64,000 nt of DNA, from positions 186,001 through 250,000 of the forward strand of contig NZ_JACSDK010000016.1 of assembly GCF_014925385.1 (NCBI RefSeq), written 5' to 3'. The stretch is from Pelagibius marinus (GTDB lineage Bacteria > Pseudomonadota > Alphaproteobacteria > Kiloniellales > Kiloniellaceae). Both the position numbers and the translations under genes were made by a program. Positions 50,406 through 63,174 of the stretch are shown here, in pieces (positions within the stretch are counted from its first letter, which is position 1; every line of letters starts with the position of its first letter). The notes under the pieces are model-generated. The model was not told where the DNA came from. It made no database searches and was given only the letters and a program-made list of their open reading frames with translations.

Positions 50406-50777
50406 ATGCCCTCGCTGCAACAAGCTCTGCTCGGCGCCGACTATGTCGAGATCAACATCGCCAAGGGCGTCGGTGCGCTGGCGCAGCGGTTGGCGTACAG
50501 CGACGAGGAGTTGCTCGTTTCACTCGCCAACTCGCTGAAGCTGCGCGAGCAGGAAATCGCGGACCGCAACAGCCTGACGGGCCGCTTCACGGCGCTGTTC
50601 GTCGGCAAGGACGGCGGCACGACCATCAAGTTCGACGGGATGCGCTTGAAACAGCTGCACGAACTGGCCGCATCGCGGCCGCCTCGAGACATCAACCTCA
50701 ACGCCTTCTATGAAGTCAATCTGGAGTATTCCCGGATTTTGCTGAGCAAGGCACAGAAAGCGGGTGGCCGGACATGA
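50406..50777 (+). CDS. Conserved-looking protein of unknown function
   Basis: A 123-residue soluble protein with no signal or membrane helix. It contains helical stretches (GVGALAQRLAYSDEELLVSLANSL) and a strand pair around RFTALFVGKDGGTTIKFDGM. It lies four bases after dat and overlaps the HAD gene start as ATGA, so it is translated with both. GC falls towards its 3' end. I do not recognise a family; a link to cell-wall or phosphatase functions of its neighbours is only guesswork. Confidence 0.6.
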   Translation: MPSLQQALLGADYVEINIAKGVGALAQRLAYSDEELLVSLANSLKLREQEIADRNSLTGRFTALFVGKDGGTTIKFDGMRLKQLHELAASRPPRDINLNAFYEVNLEYSRILLSKAQKAGGRT

Positions 50778-51472
50778 CCCTGCCGCCCCCCAAAGCTCTT
50801 CTCTTCGACTGGGACAACACCCTGGTGGACAGCTGGGCGATGATCCACCACGCCATGACGGCGACCTTCGAGGCCATGGGCCAGCAGCCCTGGACCCTGG
50901 AAGAGACCAGGCGCAATGTTCGCAAGTCCGCGCGCGACGCCTTTCCCGAGCTGTTCGGCGCGCGGGTGGACGAGGCGACGGAGGTCTTCTACCGCACCTA
51001 CGAGGCCGACCACCTGAAGCAGCTCAGGGCGCTGCCCGGCGCCGAGGCCATGCTGCGCACCCTGGCCGCGGTCGAGGACCTGCTGCTGGGCGTGGTCAGC
51101 AACAAGCGCGCGCCCCTGCTGCGCCTGGAAGCGGCCGAACTGGGCTGGGACCGCTATTTCGGCCCCCTGGTCGGGGCCACGGACGCCGCCAAGGACAAGC
51201 CGGCGCGCGAAGTGGTCGACTTCGCCCTGGCCGGCAGCGGCATCGCTCCGGGCCCGGAGGTCTGGTTCGTCGGCGATACGGACATCGACGTGCTCTGCGC
51301 CCGCAATGCCGGTTGCACCGCAATCCTGGTGCGTGCCGAGCCGCCGGGGGAGGGGGAATTCGGCGACCTGCCCCTCGGCGGCCACGTCAGCGACTGCAGA
51401 ACCTTCGCGCAGCTGGCCCTTTCAGCCCTTGAAAACGGCAGGGTTGAACAGCAAATAAGGGACTTCTCGTAA
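50774..51472 (+). CDS. HAD-superfamily hydrolase (phosphoglycolate-phosphatase-like)
   Basis: A 232-residue HAD phosphatase. Motif I is LLFDWDNTLVDSW (Asp12 and Asp14), motif II is in GVVSNKRAPLL, motif III is the lysine in AAKDKPAREVV, and motif IV is WFVGDTDIDVLCA. A small helical cap (about 20-95) makes it subfamily IA, like Gph. The physiological substrate is unknown. It is translationally coupled to the preceding unknown gene and is 200 bases before hfq. Confidence 0.88.
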   Translation: MTLPPPKALLFDWDNTLVDSWAMIHHAMTATFEAMGQQPWTLEETRRNVRKSARDAFPELFGARVDEATEVFYRTYEADHLKQLRALPGAEAMLRTLAAVEDLLLGVVSNKRAPLLRLEAAELGWDRYFGPLVGATDAAKDKPAREVVDFALAGSGIAPGPEVWFVGDTDIDVLCARNAGCTAILVRAEPPGEGEFGDLPLGGHVSDCRTFAQLALSALENGRVEQQIRDFS

Positions 51473-51672
51473 GAGAATCCGAGGCTCCCGCTACCCAACA
51501 GGATGGTTTTTCATTTCCCAAAAGCCGTGTTAGGAAGGGCTCTCTGGGACGCGCGCTGGAGCGCGGCGCAAGCCTATTGGGTATCTGCACCGCAGAAGGC
51601 TTTGCCGGAAGGTTTGCTAGGGCCAGAATAAGAACAGACGACCGTCATTAAGAACAAGAACAAGGTGCGAAA

Positions 51673-51930
51673 ATGGCCGCTGAAAAAAATCAAAGTGTCC
51701 AGGACGTATTTCTCAATCACATTCGGAAAAACAAAGTCCCTGTGACTGTCTTTCTGGTCAACGGCGTGAAGCTACAGGGTATCGTGACTTGGTTTGACAA
51801 TTTTTCTGTTCTCCTGCGGCGCGACGCCCACTCGCAGCTGGTGTACAAGCACGCCATCTCGACCGTGATGCCGGCGACCCCGGTCCAGCTCTTCGATCCG
51901 ACCAAAGAAGAAGAGGCCGCCGAGGGCTGA
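51673..51930 (+). CDS. hfq: RNA chaperone Hfq
   Basis: The 85-residue protein has the Sm1 motif ([20 protein letters not shown]) and the Sm2 motif ([10 protein letters not shown]) of Hfq, with the distal-face N-terminus [15 protein letters not shown]. It forms hexamers that pair small RNAs with mRNAs. AAGGTG is six bases before the ATG. The order trkA...hfq-hflX is conserved in alphaproteobacteria, where Hfq also affects nitrogen fixation control. Confidence 0.97.
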   Translation: MAAEKNQSVQDVFLNHIRKNKVPVTVFLVNGVKLQGIVTWFDNFSVLLRRDAHSQLVYKHAISTVMPATPVQLFDPTKEEEAAEG

Positions 51931-52045
51931 TCCCAGGACGGTCGGGACCCCCGAAGGGCGTGCATGAGACTGCACCTGCCGGCAAGACAGCCCAGAAGAT
52001 GCAGGGCCTGAATGAAAGGGGCGGCGCCCGGCGCCGCCAATCCCG

Positions 52046-53386
52046 ATGACCGACCGTGCCTTCGTTGTGCACCCCGACATGATGCAGCCCGGGCTGCGCG
52101 CGCCCGCCGCGCGGCTGGAGGAGGCCGTCGGCCTCACCGCGGCCATCGACCTGGAGGTGGTGGCCAGCGAGGTGGTGCCGGTCAAGCAGGTGCGTCCCAA
52201 CACCCTGATCGGCGGCGGCGCGGTGGAGCGCCTGGCCGGTGACATCCGCCTGCTGGAGGTTGCCGTAGTGGTGGTCGACGCGGCGCTGACGCCGGTCCAG
52301 CAGCGCAACCTGGAGCGCGCCTGGGACTGCAAGGTGATCGACCGCACCGGCCTGATCCTTGAGATCTTCGGCGAGCGGGCGCGCACCAAGGAAGGCAAGC
52401 TGCAGGTCGAACTGGCGGCCCAGACATATCAAAAGTCCCGCCTGGTGCGCTCCTGGACCCACCTGGAGCGCCAGCGCGGCGGCGCCGGCTTCATGGGCGG
52501 TCCGGGCGAAAGCCAGCTGGAGATCGACCGCCGCCTGATCACCGAGCGCATCAGCCGCCTGAAGAAGGAACTGAGCCAGGTGCAGCGCACCCGCAGCCTG
52601 CACCGCGGTGCCCGGCAGCGCGTGCCCTATCCGGTGGTCGCCCTGGTCGGCTACACCAACGCCGGCAAATCGACCCTCTTCAACCGCCTGACCGAAGCCA
52701 AGGTACTGGCCCGCGACCAACTCTTCGCGACCCTGGACCCGACCATGCGGCGGGTGGTCCTGCCCTCGGGCCAGAACATCATCCTCTCCGACACGGTGGG
52801 CTTCATCTCCGACCTGCCCACTGACCTGGTCGCGGCCTTCCGCGCCACCCTGGAGGAGGTCACCGAGGCCGATGTGGTCCTGCATGTACGCGACGTCTCC
52901 CACACCGACAGCCTGGCCCAGCAGGCCGACGTCCAGGCGGTCCTGGCGGATCTCGGCATCGACGAAAGCGCCGGCCACGTGCTCGAAGTGCTGAACAAGG
53001 CCGACCTGCTGGGGCCTGCCGAGCGCGGCCATCTGGCCCAGCGGGTTGCCGGCCAGGGCGACAGCGTGCTCTGCTCGGCCCTGACCGGCGAGGGCTGCGA
53101 GGACGTGCTGGCCTTGATCGAGCGGCTGCTGTCGGCGCAGCGCCGCCAGGTCACCGTCGCGATCAAGCTGGAAGAGGGCGCGGCCCTGGGCTGGCTTTAC
53201 GACCATGGCGAGGTGGTGGCGCGGCGCGACCAGGATCTCGTCACCGAGGTCGATGTGAAGCTGGCCCCGCGGGACCTGGATCGATTTCTTAAGAAGTTCG
53301 GCTCCCGCATTGAAAACGGCGAGATTCTGGCCGCTGAAACCGCTAATGCGCCGGCCGAGGGCAGGAACCTGGCCTCCGGCGGTTGA
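52046..53386 (+). CDS. hflX: Ribosome-associated GTPase HflX
   Basis: A 446-residue GTPase with an N-terminal HflX domain (about 20-190, with NTLIGGGAVERL and GGPGESQLEIDRRLI) and a G domain (GYTNAGKSTLFN as G1, DTVGFISDLP as G3, NKADLL as G4). HflX splits stalled ribosomes under stress, notably heat. This suits its place just before groESL; the groE promoter -35 element overlaps its stop codon. Confidence 0.95.
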   Translation: MTDRAFVVHPDMMQPGLRAPAARLEEAVGLTAAIDLEVVASEVVPVKQVRPNTLIGGGAVERLAGDIRLLEVAVVVVDAALTPVQQRNLERAWDCKVIDRTGLILEIFGERARTKEGKLQVELAAQTYQKSRLVRSWTHLERQRGGAGFMGGPGESQLEIDRRLITERISRLKKELSQVQRTRSLHRGARQRVPYPVVALVGYTNAGKSTLFNRLTEAKVLARDQLFATLDPTMRRVVLPSGQNIILSDTVGFISDLPTDLVAAFRATLEEVTEADVVLHVRDVSHTDSLAQQADVQAVLADLGIDESAGHVLEVLNKADLLGPAERGHLAQRVAGQGDSVLCSALTGEGCEDVLALIERLLSAQRRQVTVAIKLEEGAALGWLYDHGEVVARRDQDLVTEVDVKLAPRDLDRFLKKFGSRIENGEILAAETANAPAEGRNLASGG

Positions 53387-53442
53387 CTCTGCTTCCCCGG
53401 GCTTTTATATGCTCGTTAGCACTCGCCGCCGGTGAGTGCTAA
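53383..53442 (+). promoter_or_regulatory. groESL promoter with CIRCE element (HrcA operator)
   Basis: TTGACT (53383-53388) and the TATATG region (53407-53412) form the promoter. TTAGCACTC (53416-53424) and GAGTGCTAA (53434-53442) are perfect arms of a CIRCE operator with the standard 9-base spacer, placed at the transcription start. HrcA repression relieved by heat follows from established knowledge; hrcA itself is not in the window. Confidence 0.95.
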
Positions 53443-53534
53443 CAAATACGAACGGCGGGGGCCTCCTGGCGGGCTGTCAGAGCTTATCTTGGGTCCCGCG
53501 CCACTCCCATACACACCAGACAGGGTAGAGTTCC

Positions 53535-53822
53535 ATGAAATTCAGGCCGCTGCATGACCGTGTCGTGGTCGAGCCGCTGGAGGAAGAAGAAAAAACCGCC
53601 GGTGGCATCATCATTCCCGACACGGCAAAAGAAAAGCCCATGCAAGGCAAGGTCCTTGCGGTCGGCCCGGGCACCCGAGGCGACGACGGCAAGCTGAATG
53701 CTCTGGACGTCAAGAAGGGCGACAAGGTCCTTTACGGCAAGTGGTCCGGAACGGAAGTCAAGTTGGACGGCAAGACCATGCTGATCATGCGCGAGTCCGA
53801 CATCATGGGCGTTTTGCAATAA
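53535..53822 (+). CDS. groES: Co-chaperonin GroES
   Basis: A 95-residue co-chaperonin starting [24 protein letters not shown], with the mobile loop (about 17-34) and roof segments intact. It caps the GroEL ring during protein folding. It is the first gene of the groESL operon, 92 bases after the CIRCE element and 15 bases before groEL. Confidence 0.98.
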   Translation: MKFRPLHDRVVVEPLEEEEKTAGGIIIPDTAKEKPMQGKVLAVGPGTRGDDGKLNALDVKKGDKVLYGKWSGTEVKLDGKTMLIMRESDIMGVLQ

Positions 53823-55487
<1,665 letters not shown>

Positions 55488-55515
55488 GCAGCCCTTTCAC
55501 CCAGGCAGTACGATC

Positions 55516-55547
55516 AAGGGCCGCGGTTCCGCCGCGGCCCTTTTTCC
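55516..55547 (+). terminator. Intrinsic terminator of groESL
   Basis: GGGCCGCGG (55518-55526) and CCGCGGCCC (55532-55540) form a perfect 9-bp stem with a five-base loop, extended by AA/TT and followed by TTTTTCCTTT. Confidence 0.92.
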
Positions 55548-55607
55548 TTTCCCGTCCGCAGGTTATCTTCCAGCTCCCCGCCAACGATTCGCTGCCCCGG
55601 AGCCCCA

Positions 55608-56411
55608 TTGATCGATATCGCCAGAGTTTCCGCCGTCATTGAGGAAATCGCAGCGACGGACGTGCTGCCGCGCTTTCAGGCGCTTGCGGCGCACGAGATC
55701 GAGGAGAAGATCGCCGGCGAGTTGGTCACCGTCGTCGACGTGGCCGTGGAGAAACTGCTGACGGCCCGGCTGAGGGATCTGCTGCCCGGCTCCCTGGTGG
55801 TCGGGGAGGAGGCCGTCCACCTCGACCCCGCGCTGATGTCGCAGGTCACGGCCGACGCCCCGGTATGGATCATCGATCCCATCGACGGCACCCGCAACTT
55901 CGCCCACGGCCGCGAGGTCTTCGCCATCATGGTGGCACTGGTCAACAACGGCGAGAACGAGGCCGCCTGGATCCTGGAGCCGGTCAGCGGCCGCTTCGGG
56001 GTCGCCGAGCGCGGCAGCGGCGCCTGGATGGGCGAGCGGCGCCTGCAGGTGGCCGCGCCTGACACGCCGGCCCGCATGACCGGCAGCCTGCACGCTTCCA
56101 GCTATGCACCCAAAGAACTGGCGCGCCTGGTTGATCAGCGCCGCAATCGGGTGCAGGCCGTGAAGTCCCTGCGTTGCGCCGGGGCGGAATATCTGCGTCT
56201 GGCCGCGGGCGAGATCCATTTCTCGCTCTTCACCCGCCTGATGCCCTGGGACCACGTGCCCGGCACCCTGCTGCACCAGGAAGCCGGCGGCACCGCCCTC
56301 TGCTTCGACGGCACGCCCTACACGGCCGGACGCTATAACGACCTGGGCCTGCTCATGGCCCCGGACAGGGCAAGCTGGGACGCCCTGCACGAAACCTTGC
56401 TGGCCGGCTGA
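55608..56411 (+). CDS. Inositol-monophosphatase-family phosphatase
   Basis: A 267-residue Li-sensitive-type phosphatase. The metal site motifs are VVGEEA, WIIDPIDGTRNFAHG and RLMPWDHVPG. Bacterial members dephosphorylate inositol phosphates, histidinol phosphate or 3'-phosphoadenosine phosphate, and the substrate cannot be told here. The start is TTG at 55608 with GGAG six bases upstream; no ATG fits the family start. Confidence 0.88.
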   Translation: MIDIARVSAVIEEIAATDVLPRFQALAAHEIEEKIAGELVTVVDVAVEKLLTARLRDLLPGSLVVGEEAVHLDPALMSQVTADAPVWIIDPIDGTRNFAHGREVFAIMVALVNNGENEAAWILEPVSGRFGVAERGSGAWMGERRLQVAAPDTPARMTGSLHASSYAPKELARLVDQRRNRVQAVKSLRCAGAEYLRLAAGEIHFSLFTRLMPWDHVPGTLLHQEAGGTALCFDGTPYTAGRYNDLGLLMAPDRASWDALHETLLAG

Positions 56412-56418
56412 ACAGCAC

Positions 56419-56434
56419 AGGACAGCGCTGTCCT
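56419..56434. repeat. Perfect 16-bp palindrome after the phosphatase gene
   Basis: AGGACAGCGCTGTCCT is fully palindromic, eight bases past the stop codon at 56411. It may be a transcript-end hairpin without a T run or a protein binding site upstream of ald. The rest of the gap to 56593 holds nothing clear. Confidence 0.35.
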
Positions 56435-56592
56435 CTGGCCTCACCCACTGAGAAAAACTGGCTCTGGAAGTAGACCAATGAACCGCCTAGGGTGCGGCAG
56501 AGCGCCGGGCGGCCAACGCCGTTCCGGCGCGCCTGCGTTATGAATCAAGGCCGGTGGGATACCAGGCTGATAAGACGGAGAGGAAAAGTCAG

Positions 56593-57711
<1,119 letters not shown>

Positions 57712-57767
57712 GCCGCCAGGCGCAAGCAGGGGGCCCGCCGCTGGCCTCACGAATCACCGCTAATTGG

Positions 57768-57799
57768 GTCTAGCTGCCCCTTTCCCGGGAGCGCTAGAC
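57768..57799. promoter_or_regulatory. Inverted repeat upstream of the omega-aminotransferase
   Basis: GTCTAGC (57768-57774) and GCTAGAC (57793-57799) are perfect arms separated by 18 bases. A possible -10 (TGATAA) follows at about 57804. The spacing suits a dimeric repressor or activator, but none is encoded nearby. Confidence 0.4.
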
Positions 57800-57849
57800 T
57801 ACATGATAAGGTTCCGTAGCAACCCGAAAAACCTAGGAAAGCCAGGCCG

Positions 57850-59169
57850 ATGAACGTCATTCCGCCGATTCCGAATTCGCTCGAGCAGCACTGGATGCCC
57901 TTTACGGCCAACCGACATTTCAAGGCCAACCCGCGCATTCTGACCGGCGCCGAGGGCATGTACTTCACCACCGACCACGGCGATCAGGTGATCGACGGAT
58001 CGGCCGGCCTGTTCTGCGTCGCCGCCGGCCACGGCCGCCGCGAGATCGCGGAAGCGGTGAACGAGGCGCTGACCAAGATGGACTACGTGCCGCCGTTCCA
58101 GTTCGGCCATCCGGCCTCCTTCGAGGTGGCGCGGCGTATCGCGGCGGTGACGCCGGGCGACCTGGACCATATCTTCTTCTCCAACTCCGGCTCCGAGGCG
58201 GTGGAAACGGCGCTGAAGATCGCGCTGGCCTATCACAAGGCCAAGGGCGAGGGGCAGCGCCTGCGCCTTGTCGGGCGCGAGCGCGCCTACCACGGCGTCA
58301 ACTTCGGCGGCCTGACCGTCGCCGGCATGGTCAACAACAAGAAGGCCTTCGGCCTGGGCCTGCCGGGCGCCTGCCACCTGCGCCACACCCAGCTGCCCGA
58401 GCACAAGTTCGTCGTCGGCCAACCCGAGACCGGCGCCGACCTGGCCGACGACCTGCAACGTTTCGTCGACCTGCATGGGGCCGACTCCATCGCCTGCTGC
58501 ATCGTCGAGCCGATTGCGGGCTCGACCGGCGTCCTGGTACCGCCCAAGGGTTACCTGCAGCGCCTGCGCGAAATCTGCGATGAACACGGCATCCTGCTGA
58601 TCTTCGACGAGGTAATCTGCGGCTTCGGGCGCACCGGCAAGCAGTTCGGCGCCGACAGCTTCGGCGTCATGCCGGATATGGTGACCATGGCAAAGGCGCT
58701 GACCAACGGCGTGGTGCCCATGGGCGCGGTGGCGGTCAACGAGAAGGTCCACCAGACCCTCATGGACGCGGCCCCGGAGAACGCCATCGAGCTGTTCCAC
58801 GGCTACACCTATTCCGGCTGCCCGGTCGCTTCGGCTGCGGCGATCGCCACCCGCAACATCTTCGAAGAGGAGCAGTTGGTGGAGCGGGCGGCCCAGATGT
58901 CGCCGAAGTTCCTCGACGCGCTGTTCTCCCTGCAGGACCTCGCGGTGGTCACAGACATTCGCGGCTACGGGATGATCGGCGGCGTCGACCTGGCGCCGAA
59001 GGGCAAGCCCGGCGTCCGCGGACTGGAGGTGATGCAGGAACTCTATGACGCCGGTTGCATGGTGAAGATGACCGGCGACTGCGCCCTGGTCTCGCCGCCG
59101 CTGGTGGCCGAGGACCAGCACATCGACGAGATCTTCTCCAAGCTGCGCGGCGTGCTCGCCAAGCACTGA
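57850..59169 (+). CDS. Omega-amino acid:pyruvate aminotransferase (class III)
   Basis: A 439-residue PLP enzyme of class III. FFSNSGSEAVETALKIA binds the cofactor phosphate, LIFDEVICGFGRTG holds the PLP Asp, and Lys282 (MVTMAKALTNG) forms the Schiff base. The N-terminus (LEQHWMPFTANRHFKANPR) is typical of beta-alanine:pyruvate and related omega-transaminases. Putrescine or a polyamine-derived amine is a plausible donor, given the polyamine-type importer nearby; beta-alanine is the alternative. Confidence 0.9.
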   Translation: MNVIPPIPNSLEQHWMPFTANRHFKANPRILTGAEGMYFTTDHGDQVIDGSAGLFCVAAGHGRREIAEAVNEALTKMDYVPPFQFGHPASFEVARRIAAVTPGDLDHIFFSNSGSEAVETALKIALAYHKAKGEGQRLRLVGRERAYHGVNFGGLTVAGMVNNKKAFGLGLPGACHLRHTQLPEHKFVVGQPETGADLADDLQRFVDLHGADSIACCIVEPIAGSTGVLVPPKGYLQRLREICDEHGILLIFDEVICGFGRTGKQFGADSFGVMPDMVTMAKALTNGVVPMGAVAVNEKVHQTLMDAAPENAIELFHGYTYSGCPVASAAAIATRNIFEEEQLVERAAQMSPKFLDALFSLQDLAVVTDIRGYGMIGGVDLAPKGKPGVRGLEVMQELYDAGCMVKMTGDCALVSPPLVAEDQHIDEIFSKLRGVLAKH

Positions 59170-59191
59170 TCTCTGCGCCACAGCGCAGGAG

Positions 59192-59223
59192 AACGGCCCC
59201 TGCCGGGCGCAGGGGCCGTTTTC
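59192..59223 (+). terminator. Intrinsic terminator after the aminotransferase
   Basis: AACGGCCCCTG and CAGGGGCCGTT form a perfect 11-bp stem with a seven-base loop, followed by TTC. It ends 22 to 54 bases past the stop codon at 59169. Confidence 0.88.
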
Positions 59224-59322
59224 ATATCGCCCCGGTCACCGACCCGGCCGTGGCGCGGCATTGATTTCCCCAGCCTGATCGACCATCGTTTGCGGCGATA
59301 AATCCGCTGGGGGAACGAGACC

Positions 59323-60051
59323 ATGTCCAACGTAGACGACGCCCGCGCCGAGCTGACCGATCCGTCGACGCTGCGCGTCGGAATCAACCTCGGGAACATC
59401 CTGCTGGTCACGGGCAAGAGCGCCGACGGCGCGCCGCAAGGCGTGGCGCCCGACCTGGCCGCGGAGGCGGCCCGACGGCTGGGTGTCGAGGTCTCCTACC
59501 ACACCTATCCCATGCCGGGCGAACTGGCCGACGCGCTGGAACGCGACGAGTGGGACATCGGCCTCATCGCCGTGGAGCCGAAGCGGGCCGAGACCATCGC
59601 CTTCTGCGACCCCTACGTCGAGATCGAAGGCAGCTACCTGGTGCCGCCGGACTCGCCCCTGCAAACCATCGCCGACGTGGACCAGCCGGGCGTGCGCATC
59701 GCCGTGGCCAACCGCGCCGCCTACGACCTCTACCTCAGCCGGACCCTGAAGCACGCGGAATTGTGCCGCTCTACGGGTCTAGGCGGGGCCTTCCAGCTCT
59801 TCGTCGACGAAAAGCTGGATGCCCTGGCCGGCCTCAAGCCCGCGCTGTTGGAGAATGCCGGAAAAGTCCCGGGTTCCCGCGTGCTGGAAGGCAACTTCTC
59901 CACCGTCGGCCAGGCCATCGGCACCAAACCGCGGAATACCGCCCTGAAAGCCTTCCTCGACGCCTTCACGGCCGATGCGAAGGCAAGCGGCCTGGTGGCC
60001 GGACTCATCGACAAGCACGGCGTCACCGGCAAGCTGCAGGTGGCAGGCTAG
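59323..60051 (+). CDS. Family 3 solute-binding-fold protein lacking a signal peptide
   Basis: The 242-residue protein has the periplasmic amino-acid-binding fold (SBP family 3): LRVGINLGN, GVAPDLAAEAARRLGVEVSY, WDIGLIAVEPKRAETIAFCDPYVEIEGSYLV and a second lobe with DALAGLKPALLENA. There is no signal peptide, and an in-frame TAA at 59299-59301 excludes a longer N-terminus. It may be a cytoplasmic sensor or a relic that lost export. It is monocistronic, facing the polyamine ABC operon at its 3' end. Confidence 0.8.
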   Translation: MSNVDDARAELTDPSTLRVGINLGNILLVTGKSADGAPQGVAPDLAAEAARRLGVEVSYHTYPMPGELADALERDEWDIGLIAVEPKRAETIAFCDPYVEIEGSYLVPPDSPLQTIADVDQPGVRIAVANRAAYDLYLSRTLKHAELCRSTGLGGAFQLFVDEKLDALAGLKPALLENAGKVPGSRVLEGNFSTVGQAIGTKPRNTALKAFLDAFTADAKASGLVAGLIDKHGVTGKLQVAG

Positions 60052-60056
60052 GGCGG

Positions 60057-60947
60057 CTATTCCGCGGCGGCGGCTATCGCCTCCGCTTCCCGCTCCGCCT
60101 TGGCCGCGGCCGCCTTGGCGGCCCATTCCCGCCGCTGCTCGCGCCGCTGCGCGATCTCGATGGCCAAGGCGCCGATCAGGGTGACCGCGATGATCAGAAC
60201 CGCCAGAGCCGCGAGGTCGGGCTGTGTGCCCATGCGCACCTTGCCGGCCAGCACCGTGGTCAAGGTGCTCTCCGCCTGGATGGTGAAGACGGTGGTGTTG
60301 TAGTTCTCGAAGGAAGTCAGAAAGGCGAGGCCCATGGCCGAGAAGATCGCCGGGCGCAGGAAGGGGATCAGCACCTTCCAGAAGACCTGTACGTGGGTCG
60401 CGCCGAGGTCCAGGGCCGCTTCCTCCTGCGTGCGGTCGAAGCGCTGCAGCCGGGCCAGGAAGACCAGCATGGTATAGGCCGAAATGAAGGTCGACTGGCC
60501 GACGATGGTGAGGAACATGCCGCTGTAGTAGAAGCTCTCGTATTCCGCCTCCATGAAGGTGCCGAGCTTGTCCCAGAACACCAGGGTTGAGATGCCGAGG
60601 ATGACGCCGGGCATCAGCACCGGCGAGACCACCACGGTGTAGTAGACCGTCTGCAACCGCTTGTGTACCTGGGTCATGACGATGGCCGCCGCCAGGCCGA
60701 TCGGCACCGAAAGCGCCATGACGCCGATGCCGATCCAGATCGAGTTCACGAAGCCCTCAATCATCAGGTCGTCTTCGAACAGCGACGGGAACCAGCGCAG
60801 GGTGAAGCCTTCCCAGGGAACGACCTGCGGGAACTCCACATCGTTGAAGGCCGCTGCGCCCATCATGAAGAGCGGCGCGAAGAGGAACAGGAAGAACAGA
60901 AGGATATAGAAGGAGACCATCAGCTTCTGGATGCCCTGGGAGCTCAT
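60057..60947 (-). CDS. ABC transporter permease, polyamine type (PotC-like)
   Basis: A 296-residue permease with six helices and the inner-membrane coupling motif (EEAALDLGATHVQVFWKVLIPFLRPAI). It matches the second permease of spermidine/putrescine importers. The ATG at 60947 overlaps the upstream permease stop as ATGA, fixing the start. The C-terminus carries an Ala/Glu/Arg-rich tail (about 270-296) not usual for the family. It is the last gene of the operon. Confidence 0.9.
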   Translation of the reverse strand: MSSQGIQKLMVSFYILLFFLFLFAPLFMMGAAAFNDVEFPQVVPWEGFTLRWFPSLFEDDLMIEGFVNSIWIGIGVMALSVPIGLAAAIVMTQVHKRLQTVYYTVVVSPVLMPGVILGISTLVFWDKLGTFMEAEYESFYYSGMFLTIVGQSTFISAYTMLVFLARLQRFDRTQEEAALDLGATHVQVFWKVLIPFLRPAIFSAMGLAFLTSFENYNTTVFTIQAESTLTTVLAGKVRMGTQPDLAALAVLIIAVTLIGALAIEIAQRREQRREWAAKAAAAKAEREAEAIAAAAE

Positions 60948-61855
60948 CGCGCGATCTCCCCCAGGCTGACCTTGAAGACCTTCATGACCGTCAGGACGAA
61001 GACCAGGCAGGCGAGCAGCAGCACGATGGCGTAGGCCGAGCCCTGGGCCCAGTTGCCGCCGGTATTGAACCACTGATAGATGATCTGCGTGAACCACAGG
61101 CTGGACGGGCCGCCGAGGATCTGCGGGGCGGCGAGGGCGCCGGCCGAAAGCATGAAGACCAGGGTGCAGCCGGAAGCAATGCCCGGCTTGGCGTGCGGCA
61201 TGACCACGCGCCAGTGGATGCGCCACCAGGGCGAACCGAGGTCGCGCGCCGCCTCCACCTGGTTATGGTCCAGGCTCTCGATGGCGTTGTAGAGCGGGAA
61301 GACCATCAGCAGGATGTAGGCGTAGGACAGGCCCGCGTAGAGCGCCACGTCGGCGCGCAGAAAATCGATCGGCTCGTCCAGGATCCCCATGGTCTGCAGG
61401 AAAGCGTTGATGACGCCCGAGGTGCCGAAGAGGATGCGGAAGGCGAAGGCGCGCAGGATCTCGTTCACCCAGAAAGGCAGGATCAGCAGCAGGATCATGG
61501 AGCGCGCGTAACCGCCCTTGGCGACCTGGGCGATGTAGTAGGCGATGGGGTAGCAGAGCGCGAAGTCCAGCAGCGTGACGAAGATCGAGGCAATGATGGT
61601 GCGCAGGAAGACCGTCAGGTGCAGATAGTTGAAAAGCTCCTCGTCGCCGGGCCGCCCGAACAGCAGGTACTCATAGTTGCTGAGCGTGTAGACGTCTTTC
61701 GGCCCGCCGATCTGGTTGGGCAGCAGATCGTGGCGGAAGGAGAAGTTCAACATGTAGGCCTGCGGCAGGACGATCATCATGACCACCCAGAAGAAGACCG
61801 CCAGCAGCAGGTAGGTCGAGATCACCGCGCCGTTGCGCTGAAAGAAATCACGCAT
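60944..61855 (-). CDS. ABC transporter permease, polyamine type (PotB-like)
   Basis: A 303-residue permease with about six helices and the coupling loop VEAARDLGSPWWRIHWRVVMPHAKPG. The segment RTIIASIFVTLLDFALCYPIAYYIA begins the conserved transport core. It pairs with the PotC-like permease, with which it overlaps by four bases, and follows the ATPase gene after 52 bases. Confidence 0.9.
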   Translation of the reverse strand: MRDFFQRNGAVISTYLLLAVFFWVVMMIVLPQAYMLNFSFRHDLLPNQIGGPKDVYTLSNYEYLLFGRPGDEELFNYLHLTVFLRTIIASIFVTLLDFALCYPIAYYIAQVAKGGYARSMILLLILPFWVNEILRAFAFRILFGTSGVINAFLQTMGILDEPIDFLRADVALYAGLSYAYILLMVFPLYNAIESLDHNQVEAARDLGSPWWRIHWRVVMPHAKPGIASGCTLVFMLSAGALAAPQILGGPSSLWFTQIIYQWFNTGGNWAQGSAYAIVLLLACLVFVLTVMKVFKVSLGEIAR

Positions 61856-61907
61856 CGGCCGTCAGCCCCCCGCCGCAGCGCAGAGGGAAACGGAGCTGGG
61901 GGAAGCG

Positions 61908-62993
<1,086 letters not shown>

Positions 62994-63115
62994 TCCAGCC
63001 CGTCCCCCTGAATCACTTAGCCCGTGTATTGCCCCTTGCCTCTGCCGCAAGGAAGCCGCCTCGCCTGCGCGTCTCTTGGCCGGACGCTGTCGTCTGGATC
63101 CTCCCTTACGGGAAG

Positions 63116-63143
63116 CGGGTCCCGGCCGCCAGGCCGGGACCCG
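63116..63143 (-). promoter_or_regulatory. Strong hairpin between binding-protein and ATPase genes
   Basis: CGGGTCCCGGCC and GGCCGGGACCCG form a perfect 12-bp stem with a GCCA loop, 32 bases past the binding-protein stop on the minus strand. There is no T run. Its likely role is to stabilise the abundant binding-protein mRNA and reduce read-through into the transporter genes. Confidence 0.65.
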
Positions 63144-63174
63144 TAAACATTACACTCGTAACCCGTTCCGAAGA

